A DNA stretch of 50,913 nucleotides, taken from the NCBI GenBank assembly GCA_001874255.1, contig MPDC01000026.1:1-50913 (forward strand). The letters are read 5' to 3'. Positions 44,596-50,913 of the stretch are shown one piece after another. Positions within the stretch are counted from its first letter, which is position 1; the number at the start of each line of letters is the position of its first letter. The notes beneath the pieces are model-generated. The model was not told the DNA's origin, searched no databases, and was given only the letters and a program-made list of their open reading frames with translations. Both the position numbers and the translations under genes were made by a program. This DNA comes from Alphaproteobacteria bacterium MedPE-SWcel (GTDB lineage: Bacteria > Pseudomonadota > Alphaproteobacteria > Rhodobacterales > Rhodobacteraceae).

Positions 44596-45843
44596 ATGAA
44601 CACCACTCCCGGATTTCGCCGTTTCCTGATCGTCAACGCCCCCTATCTCTCTGCGGGCGCGATGCTGACGTTCCTGTCGAGCTTTGGTCAGACCTTCTTC
44701 ATCTCGGTCTTTGCCGGGCAGATCCGTCAGGAGTTCGGCCTCAGCCATGCCGGATGGGGCGGGCTCTACATGATCGGCACCACCGCTTCGGCCCTGGTGA
44801 TGGTCTGGGCCGGGGGCTTGTCGGATGTCCTGCGCGTCCGGCATCTGGGTCCGCTGGTGCTATGCGGACTGGCGCTGGCCTGCCTCACCATGGCGTTCAA
44901 TCACAGCCTTTGGGTGCTGCCGGTGGCAATCTTTGCGCTGCGGTTCTTCGGACAGGGGATGAGCAGCCATCTGGCGGTCGTGGCCATGGCGCGCTGGTTC
45001 GTCGCCGCACGCGGGCGCGCCCTCTCGCTGGCGGCGCTTGGGTTTTCCGTCGGCGAAGCGCTGCTCCCGCTGAGTTTTGTCGCCCTGATGACCGTCCTCG
45101 ACTGGCGGGTCCTGTGGATCATCAGCGCCGCTGTCTGCCTGCTCGGCGCGCCGCTGTTGGCGCGGCTTCTGGCGCAGGAACGCACGCCGCAATCCTCTGC
45201 CGAAGATGAAAGCGCAACCGGCATGGACAACCGGCACTGGACCCGCTGGGAGGTCCTGCGCACGCCACTCTTCTGGTTCATGGTGCCCGCTGTTCTGGGG
45301 CCCCCGGCCTTCAACACGGCGTTCTTTTTCCACCAGTTGCATTTCGCCACCACCAAGGGCTGGACGCATCTGGAGCTGGTCGCCTTCTTCCCCCTCTACA
45401 CGGCGCTGTCCGTAGTCGCCATGATGATCTCCGGTTGGGCGCTGGATCGGTGGGGGGCGGCCCGGCTGACGCCGTTTTATCAGCTGCCCATGGTGGCCGC
45501 CTTCCTGATCTTTGCCAGCGCCACCAGCGGTCCCGGCATCGGAGCCGCCTTTTTCTGCCTGGCCCTGACCACCGGCGCCCAATCGACGCTGCCGAATTCC
45601 TTCTGGGCCGAACTCTTCGGCACCCGCAACATCGGAGCGATCAAGGCGCTTGCCACAGCCGTCATGGTCTTTGGCTCTGCCATCGGGCCCGGGCTGACCG
45701 GTCTGCTGATTGATCTGGGCATCACCTTTGACAGACAAGGGTATGGAATTGCCGTCTATTTCGCGATCGCATCCGGATTGATGATGGTCGGTGTCGGCCA
45801 GGCCCGGAAACGCTTGCTCCCCATCCGGACAGCGGCGCCCTAG
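44596..45843 (+). CDS. MFS transporter
   Basis: A 415-residue permease with about 12 membrane segments split by a charged cytoplasmic loop (about 195-215). WAGGLSDVLRVRHLGP is the loop 2-3 signature; the equivalent in the second half is SGWALDRWGAARLTP. Substrate cannot be inferred. The stop codon TAG overlaps that of the convergent DMT gene, so no terminator separates them. Confidence 0.9.
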   Translation: MNTTPGFRRFLIVNAPYLSAGAMLTFLSSFGQTFFISVFAGQIRQEFGLSHAGWGGLYMIGTTASALVMVWAGGLSDVLRVRHLGPLVLCGLALACLTMAFNHSLWVLPVAIFALRFFGQGMSSHLAVVAMARWFVAARGRALSLAALGFSVGEALLPLSFVALMTVLDWRVLWIISAAVCLLGAPLLARLLAQERTPQSSAEDESATGMDNRHWTRWEVLRTPLFWFMVPAVLGPPAFNTAFFFHQLHFATTKGWTHLELVAFFPLYTALSVVAMMISGWALDRWGAARLTPFYQLPMVAAFLIFASATSGPGIGAAFFCLALTTGAQSTLPNSFWAELFGTRNIGAIKALATAVMVFGSAIGPGLTGLLIDLGITFDRQGYGIAVYFAIASGLMMVGVGQARKRLLPIRTAAP

Positions 45844-46742
45844 AGCGCGATTTCGCGGGTCTGCCGAGCGGCCCGGGCCTCTCGCGCCAGCCTGCGCTCG
45901 CGCACAAACGTATAGAGCCCCGTCGCGATGATCAGCGCCGACCCCGCCAGCGTCATCTGATCCGGCCGTTCCGCAAACACAATAGCCCCGCCAACCATCG
46001 CAAACACCAGACGCGAATAGCGAAAGGGCGTGATCACCGCCGCATCCGCCACCCGCGTCGCGGTGACAATCCCGTAGTAGGCAATCACCCCAAAGACGGC
46101 GCCACAGGCCAGCATCGCCCATTCGAAGGACGTCGGCGCCACCACGCCCGACGGCGTGATCAGCAATAGCACGCCCCCCGCAACGACAACGGCCAAATAG
46201 GCCTGCACGCTGACCAGAGACGACGGAATCGCGACGCTCATGCGGCGGGTGATCAGGTCGCGCACCGCAACACATAAAACAGAGATCAGAACCAGCAGCG
46301 CGTTGGGCTCAAACCCCGACAATCCCGGCCTGATGATCATCAGGACACCGATAAAGCCGACAAAAATGGCGGTCCAGCGGCGCCATCCGACCTGCTCGCC
46401 CAGAAACAGCGCGGCCCCCATGGTGATCGCCAGCGGTGTCGCCTGAAAGACTGCCGCCACCACGGAAATATCGACCAGAGCCAGCGCCGTGGCGAAACTC
46501 ATCGCCGCGCCCCCCTCGGCCAGTGCCCGCAGAACCGGCAGCGGTCGCCAGGCTGCAGGGACCAGAACGGAGTGCCCCTGTATCCGCAACACCGCCAGAA
46601 AGACGAGCCCCGCGCCCATCCCGATCAGGATCAGGATCTGCCCCACCGGGATCGTGCCCGAGAGCTGCTTGATGAACAGGTCCTCGATGGTAAAGCCCAC
46701 CATGGCGAGCAGCAGAAGCAATATACCTTTGACGTTGTCCAT
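45840..46742 (-). CDS. EamA/DMT-family transporter
   Basis: A 300-residue, ten-helix permease of the drug/metabolite transporter superfamily with two EamA repeats (residues about 5-140 and 150-285); ALVDISVVAAVFQATPLAITMGAALFLGEQ (shown by VAAVFQATPLAITMGAALFL) is a typical repeat end. Substrate unknown. AAGGG lies seven bases before the ATG. It ends within the last bases of the MFS gene on the other strand. Confidence 0.9.
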   Translation of the reverse strand: MDNVKGILLLLLAMVGFTIEDLFIKQLSGTIPVGQILILIGMGAGLVFLAVLRIQGHSVLVPAAWRPLPVLRALAEGGAAMSFATALALVDISVVAAVFQATPLAITMGAALFLGEQVGWRRWTAIFVGFIGVLMIIRPGLSGFEPNALLVLISVLCVAVRDLITRRMSVAIPSSLVSVQAYLAVVVAGGVLLLITPSGVVAPTSFEWAMLACGAVFGVIAYYGIVTATRVADAAVITPFRYSRLVFAMVGGAIVFAERPDQMTLAGSALIIATGLYTFVRERRLAREARAARQTREIAL

Positions 46743-46875
46743 GGCGGCGCCCTTCGGGTTGAGATCAGTCCTGTGTCAGACCTCCGCCTTCGCGCGGGGC
46801 ACACCCGGGGCGCAAGCGCAAATGCGACCGCCCTTCAGCAAAAGTTGTGAGCCTGCGCATTCGAAACCGTGATGC

Positions 46876-46923
46876 CAGCCCTCAGCCCCCCCAAGCCCCC
46901 AGCATCCTCAGCCCACAAGCCCC
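46876..46923. repeat. Imperfect 25-bp tandem duplication
   Basis: CCTCAGCCCCCCAAGCCCC is followed by CAGCAT and then CCTCAGCCCACAAGCCCC. It lies just past the stop codon of the fur gene, between two minus-strand genes. Confidence 0.6.
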
Positions 46924-46956
46924 TCCGGCCAGATAACCATACGGCGCCCCCTGGCC

Positions 46957-47376
46957 TCAGCGGCCCTTGCGGAGCGGCACACCGTAAAGCTCCAGCTTGT
47001 GGCCCTTGAGTTTGTAGCCGAGCTTTTGCGCGATTTTTTCCTGCAACGCCTCGATGTCGGGATCGCAGAATTCGATCACCTCGCCGGTGTTGAGATCGAT
47101 CAGATGGTCATGGTGATCCCGGTCGGCATCCTCATAGCGGGCCCGCCCGTCGCCGAACTCCAGCCGGTCCAGAATGCCCGATTCCTCGAACAATTTGACC
47201 GTTCGATAGACGGTCGCCAGCGAAATCCGGGAATCGAGCGCATTGGCGCGGGCATGCAGCTCCTCCACATCCGGGTGGTCTTCGCTGTCCTGCAGGATCC
47301 CCGCAATCGTGCGCCGTGGACCGGTCATACGCAATCCATGCGCTTCACAGCGAGCGATGATGGTATCCGTCGTCAT
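46957..47376 (-). CDS. fur: Fur-family metalloregulator (Fur/Mur)
   Basis: A 139-residue dimeric repressor. The winged helix spans about 1-85 (LRMTGPRRTIAGILQ, ISLATVYRTVKLFEESG), and the metal/dimer domain carries DRDHHDHLIDLNTGEVIEFCDPDIEALQ (shown by HHDHLIDLNTGEVIEF). The CxxC structural zinc motif of E. coli Fur is absent, as in alphaproteobacterial Mur. In this order such proteins often answer to manganese rather than iron; that is family knowledge, not shown here. The ATG at 47376 follows AAGGGA. Confidence 0.9.
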   Translation of the reverse strand: MTTDTIIARCEAHGLRMTGPRRTIAGILQDSEDHPDVEELHARANALDSRISLATVYRTVKLFEESGILDRLEFGDGRARYEDADRDHHDHLIDLNTGEVIEFCDPDIEALQEKIAQKLGYKLKGHKLELYGVPLRKGR

Positions 47377-47817
47377 GCCTGTCCCTTCCCTTTGCCCGAT
47401 CAGGGGTTCCTTGCTTGGCGCTTCTTTTTAGCGAATGCAACCCCTGTCGAAAACAGCGATCTGCGCCGATGCGCCATTGACAAATGCCGCCACGCAGGTC
47501 ATGTGCCCCAACAGGCACACCCTCTGCCGCGTGAGCAGAGAGCCGAAGCGCCCCGGAGTCCATCGAAAATCCCTTGGACCCCGGCTTGATATGTCCCCTG
47601 AACACAGGCGGGCTTTTGCGTTTCAGACCGGCTCTTGTCGGGGTTGCCATGGTTCCAAGATCACGCGTGGGGCTACGTGCGAGAGATCGACCCGTCGGCA
47701 TGAGGCCAGACGGAGTCGGAGATTTCCGCCCCACTCGAACGGGTGTCGTCGGCCAGAAAGCCGCGGCCCCGACGGCATGCGTCGTCAGGTGACACGCAGG
47801 CCGAAGAAAGGCTATTT
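47377..47817. other. Divergent spacer between fur and the DEAD-box gene
   Basis: These 441 bases contain no protein I can support. A TTGACA at 47477-47482 on the plus strand could be a -35 element, but no good -10 follows at the right distance. The length leaves room for a long 5' leader on the helicase mRNA, common for cold-induced helicases. Confidence 0.4.
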
Positions 47818-49149
47818 GTGACCGAATTTTCAACAATGGATCTGCCCGCGCAGCTTCTGACCCGTGTGACCGAAATGGGGTTCAAGGACCCGACTCCGAT
47901 CCAGGCACATGCAATCCCCCACGCCCTGCAGGGCAAAGACGTTCTGGGGCTGGCGCAGACCGGCACCGGCAAGACCGCCGCCTTCGGCATCCCGCTCGTG
48001 GCGCAGATGCTGGAATATGGCCAGAAGCCCGCGGCCAAGACCGTGCGCGGGTTGATCCTCGCCCCCACCCGCGAGCTTGCCAACCAGATTGCAGAAACGC
48101 TCAAGGGGCTGACCGACGGGACGCCGCTGAAAACCGGCCTCGTGGTCGGTGGCGTCTCCATCAACCCGCAGATCGCGCGCATCGCCCGTGGCACCGATAT
48201 CCTGGTTGCCACCCCCGGTCGCCTGCTGGACATCCTCGACCGTCGCGCGCTTGATCTCGGGTCCTGCGATTTTCTGGTGCTGGACGAGGCCGACCAGATG
48301 CTCGACCTCGGCTTCATCCATGCCCTGCGCAAGATCGCGGCCCTGCTGCCCGAAGAGCGTCAGACGATGCTGTTCTCGGCCACCATGCCGAAACAGATGA
48401 ATGAAATCGCCAACGCCTATCTGAAAAGTCCCGTGCGCGTCGAGGTCACCCCTCCGGGCAAGCCTGCCGCCAAGGTGACCCAGTCGGTGCATTTCATCGC
48501 CAAAGCCGAAAAGCTGAAGTTGCTGAAAGAACAGCTGGCCAGCCATGAGGGCGAGCGCACGCTGGTTTTCGGGCGCACCAAGCACGGTATGGAAAAGCTG
48601 ATGAAAGTGCTGGAGAAATCCGGCTTCAAAGCGGCCGCCATTCACGGCAACAAGAGCCAGGGACAGCGTGAGCGGGCCCTGCGTGCGTTCAAATCCGGCG
48701 AGATCACCGTTCTGGTCGCGACCGATGTCGCCGCGCGCGGGCTCGACATTCCGGATGTGAAATACGTCTATAACTACGAATTGCCCAACGTTCCGGATGC
48801 CTATGTGCACCGGATCGGACGGACCGCGCGGGCGGGCAAGGACGGCCAGGCCGTGGCGTTTTGTGCACCGGATGAAATCGGCGATCTGAAGGCGATCCAG
48901 AAGACCATGGGGATCACCATTCCCGTCGCCTCTGGTCGCGCCTGGGAAGAGCTGCCCGACCCGGCTGCCAAATCCTCGCGCGGCGGTGGCCGTGGTCGCC
49001 CCGGCGGCGGCGGCGGACGTGGCAAGTCCGCAGGTAAACCGGGCGGTGGACGTCGCCGCTTTGGCGGCGGTGGCAAATCCGAGGGACAAGGCGGAGGCGA
49101 AGCCCGCTCCGCTGGCGGCGGCGCCTCCCGTCAGCGCCGCAAATCCTGA
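47818..49149 (+). CDS. DEAD-box RNA helicase (RhlE type)
   Basis: A 443-residue ATP-dependent RNA helicase. Motifs run in order: DPTPIQAHAI (Q), AQTGTGKT (I), PTRELANQ (Ia), TPGRLLD (Ib), VLDEADQML (II), FSATMP (III), TDVAARGLD (V) and HRIGRTARAGK (VI). The C-terminal 70 residues are rich in Gly, Arg and Lys with RGG-like repeats for RNA binding. The GTG at 47818 with AAAGG six bases upstream gives the RhlE-like N-terminus. It is followed by an intrinsic terminator. Confidence 0.94.
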   Translation: MTEFSTMDLPAQLLTRVTEMGFKDPTPIQAHAIPHALQGKDVLGLAQTGTGKTAAFGIPLVAQMLEYGQKPAAKTVRGLILAPTRELANQIAETLKGLTDGTPLKTGLVVGGVSINPQIARIARGTDILVATPGRLLDILDRRALDLGSCDFLVLDEADQMLDLGFIHALRKIAALLPEERQTMLFSATMPKQMNEIANAYLKSPVRVEVTPPGKPAAKVTQSVHFIAKAEKLKLLKEQLASHEGERTLVFGRTKHGMEKLMKVLEKSGFKAAAIHGNKSQGQRERALRAFKSGEITVLVATDVAARGLDIPDVKYVYNYELPNVPDAYVHRIGRTARAGKDGQAVAFCAPDEIGDLKAIQKTMGITIPVASGRAWEELPDPAAKSSRGGGRGRPGGGGGRGKSAGKPGGGRRRFGGGGKSEGQGGGEARSAGGGASRQRRKS

Positions 49150-49184
49150 ACCGGATCGTTTCACCAACCTTGCATGCATGAAGC

Positions 49185-49212
49185 AAGGGGCGGGAACTCT
49201 CCCGCCCCTTTT
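49185..49212 (+). terminator. Intrinsic terminator of the DEAD-box gene
   Basis: AAGGGGCGGGA (49185-49195) pairs with TCCCGCCCCTT (49200-49210) around ACTC, followed by more T. It lies 35 bases after the helicase stop. Confidence 0.9.
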
Positions 49213-49248
49213 GATCTGTGCCACAGGCACCGACAAAAGCGTTGGGCC

Positions 49249-49279
49249 GCGCAGGCCGCGCCGAAGGCGCGGCCTGCGC
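49249..49279. repeat. Perfect 14-bp GC hairpin
   Basis: GCGCAGGCCGCGCC and GGCGCGGCCTGCGC enclose the triloop GAA. It lies between the convergent helicase and selO genes. In the minus direction it follows the selO stop by about 60 bases and is trailed by GGCCCAAC and then CTTTTG. It could terminate selO or be a dispersed palindromic element. Confidence 0.7.
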
Positions 49280-49341
49280 CCCCGAGCGACGCGACCCGCG
49301 GCGCAACACCTCTACGCTGTCCTGGCTGGGTTTCCCCCCGG

Positions 49342-50760
49342 TCAGGTTCCGCAGAACGTGGCTTGCACCACTTCGCCCTCGGATGGTGGACGACGCAGAT
49401 CTTCAAAGGAGGGCTGCGGCTCATAGGGCCGTGCAAGCGCCGCCATCAGCCGTTCAAACGGCGCAAGATCACCGGCAACCGCAGCCGCAATCATATGTTC
49501 AATCTGGTGATTGCGCGGAATCAGAACCGGGTTGGCCCGGGCCATGACCGCCTGCGGTTGCACCTCGGCCTCCAGCCGCTTCGACCAGCGAAGATGCCAG
49601 CTGTCAAATACCGAGGGCTCCAGAAACTGATCCCGCGCATCCCCGTCCATCAAGGACCGGAATGTATTGGTAAAATCGGCCTGTCCGTCCGTCATCAGCC
49701 CCATCAAATCGGTGATCAGCTCCAGGTCGTCTGCACCTTCTGTGGAAAGTCCCAGTTTGGCCCGAAACCGGCTCAGCCAGGCGGCTTCGATCTGCGCTGG
49801 CATCGCATGGACAATCTCTGTCGCCTCATCGACCGCTTCATTGGGGTCGTCATATTGCTGGATCAGCGCGGTCGCCAGTTGCGCGAGGTTCCAGACCGCA
49901 ATCTCCGGCTGGTTGGAGAACGCATATCGCCCGGCCCGATCGATGGACGAAAAGACCCGGTTCGGATGGAACACATCCATGAACGCACAGGGACCATAGT
50001 CAATGGTCTCGCCCGAAATGGCGCTGTTGTCGGTATTCATCACCCCATGGATGAAGCCCACGCCCATCCAGGCCGCGATCAGCTCCGCCTGTGCATCGCG
50101 CGCGCAGCGCAAGAGCCCCATCGGACCCCGGGCGTGAGGGTAGTGGCGCGCGATGGCATAGTCGGTCAGGGTCTTGAGAGCCGCCGTTTCACCGCGTGCG
50201 GCAAAGACCTGAAATGTGCCGACCCGCAGATGGCTGAGGGCCACTCGGGTCAGAACCGCTCCGGGCAGCGCCCCTTCGCGCCAGATCGTTTCTCCGGTTT
50301 CAACGGCGGCCAGCGCGCGCGTTGTCGGTATCCCCAGAGCATGCATCGCCTCAGAGACCACATATTCCCGCAGCACCGGACCCAGCCACGCCCGCCCGTC
50401 GCCGTTGCGGGAATAGGGAGTCGGGCCTGATCCCTTGAGCTGGATGTCGCGACGGATGCCATCGGTGCCGACCACCTCGCCCAGCAACACGGCGCGTCCG
50501 TCGCCAAGCTGCGGGTTGAACGTGCCGAACTGATGGCCCGCATAGAGCTGCGCCAGAGGCTCGGCCCCATCCGGGAGCTGATTGCCGCCAAAGGCCGCCG
50601 CCAGTTCCGCCTCATCGGCGGGCGGGATGCCCAATGTCGCGGCCAGATCCGCATTGAAGGCCAGAAGACGGGGCGCGGCGACCGCGGTGGGGCTCTGTCG
50701 CGTATAGAACTGCGACGGCAATTGCGCATAGGTATTATCGAAGGGGATATGGAGTGTCAT
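49342..50760 (-). CDS. selO: Protein adenylyltransferase SelO
   Basis: A pseudokinase-fold enzyme that transfers AMP to Ser, Thr or Tyr of target proteins, linked to redox stress. 472 residues, close to E. coli YdiU. Diagnostic segments are LYAGHQFGTFNPQLGDGRA, QLKGSGPTPYSRNGDGRA, VSEAMHALGIPTTRAL, the metal-binding GVMNTDNSAI and ETIDYGPCAFMD. The C-terminal Cys (FCGT) occupies the position of the Sec/Cys of the family. The ATG at 50760 matches the family N-terminus (FDNTYAQLPSQFY); a start seven codons upstream is less likely. Beyond it, 50761-50873 holds no gene. Confidence 0.95.
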   Translation of the reverse strand: MTLHIPFDNTYAQLPSQFYTRQSPTAVAAPRLLAFNADLAATLGIPPADEAELAAAFGGNQLPDGAEPLAQLYAGHQFGTFNPQLGDGRAVLLGEVVGTDGIRRDIQLKGSGPTPYSRNGDGRAWLGPVLREYVVSEAMHALGIPTTRALAAVETGETIWREGALPGAVLTRVALSHLRVGTFQVFAARGETAALKTLTDYAIARHYPHARGPMGLLRCARDAQAELIAAWMGVGFIHGVMNTDNSAISGETIDYGPCAFMDVFHPNRVFSSIDRAGRYAFSNQPEIAVWNLAQLATALIQQYDDPNEAVDEATEIVHAMPAQIEAAWLSRFRAKLGLSTEGADDLELITDLMGLMTDGQADFTNTFRSLMDGDARDQFLEPSVFDSWHLRWSKRLEAEVQPQAVMARANPVLIPRNHQIEHMIAAAVAGDLAPFERLMAALARPYEPQPSFEDLRRPPSEGEVVQATFCGT

Positions 50761-50873
50761 GGGCGAAACATATGGTGTCACAGGACAATTACCAGTCAGA
50801 AACGCCCCTCCGGAGGGAAGCCTGGCAAATTAGCCGGGCAGACTAGGAAGGACCCAATTGTGAGCGATACCTG

Positions 50874-50889
50874 AACTGCGACTCTTGTT
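50874..50889. repeat. Right copy of 16-bp inverted repeat bracketing the window
   Basis: AACTGCGACTCTTGTT is the exact reverse complement of bases 23-38. It lies 114 bases upstream of the selO start in noncoding DNA. See the left copy for the possible meanings. Confidence 0.6.
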
Positions 50890-50913
50890 GAACTCATAGT
50901 AGGGGCGTCATCG

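Noticed and set aside
44860-46275. 471-codon minus-strand frame spanning MFS and DMT genes
   Set aside because: Crosses the ends of two convincing transporter genes; composition is that of a GC shadow.

Overview
The window looks like chromosome of a Rhodobacterales (Roseobacter-group) alphaproteobacterium. This is inferred from the high GC content, from family-level resemblance of the products, and from conserved gene blocks (prfA-prmC-DUF4167, pepA-holC, lptG-lptD-surA-pdxA-rsmA, purM-purN). It holds about 40 protein genes, two tRNA genes, one pseudogene candidate, four convincing terminators, and many short tandem repeats confined to spaces between genes. No rRNA, CRISPR array, complete insertion sequence or complete prophage is visible.

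Layout. 0-8.5 kb: RNase D, purN/purM, a two-gene operon of unknown Lys-rich/helical proteins, a CAT-anticodon tRNA, a secreted alpha/beta hydrolase, an EnvZ-like histidine kinase without an adjacent regulator, and a metallo-beta-lactamase-fold hydrolase. 8.5-11.3 kb: tRNA-Asn followed by a lone tyrosine recombinase and a decayed membrane-protein ORF, the likely left end or remnant of an integrated element. 11.3-17.6 kb: a sensory block (hybrid histidine kinase with PAS, REC and HPt; a periplasmic SUOX-fold/pterin-binding-like protein; a divergent LuxR-type regulator), then a ManC-like protein that has lost the signatures of both its enzyme activities, and a TfoX-C protein. 17.7-25.5 kb: ndk, a DUF2235 hydrolase with a lectin-like C-terminus, an ABC-F protein, MarC, a membrane retropepsin, and holC-pepA. 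25.5-33.4 kb: the LPS-export/outer-membrane block lptG-lptD-surA-pdxA-rsmA. Here lptF, normally the first gene, is missing and replaced by a 537-bp repeat-bearing spacer; DUF4167 follows. 33.6-42.9 kb: prmC-prfA, a Cys-rich secreted protein, a guanidino-compound operon (M20 hydrolase, agmatinase, guanidinobutyrase-like paralog), mazG, a nucleoside hydrolase, two GNATs and a ClpP-like periplasmic fragment. 43-50.8 kb: enolase, MFS and DMT transporters whose stop codons share one CTAG, a Fur/Mur regulator, a DEAD-box helicase and SelO.

How the parts work together. Several pairs are functionally tight: PrmC methylates the RF1 encoded by the gene it overlaps; LptD and SurA act together in outer-membrane assembly; the two ureohydrolases are translationally coupled. 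The most promising undescribed system is the kinase/pterin-binding-like protein/LuxR regulator cluster at 11.3-15.2 kb, which resembles the idea of PruR-type pterin sensing but wired to phosphorelay signalling. The most unusual genome-level signals are the many locally generated tandem repeats of 12-16 bp in intergenic DNA and a perfect 16-bp inverted repeat bracketing the whole window.
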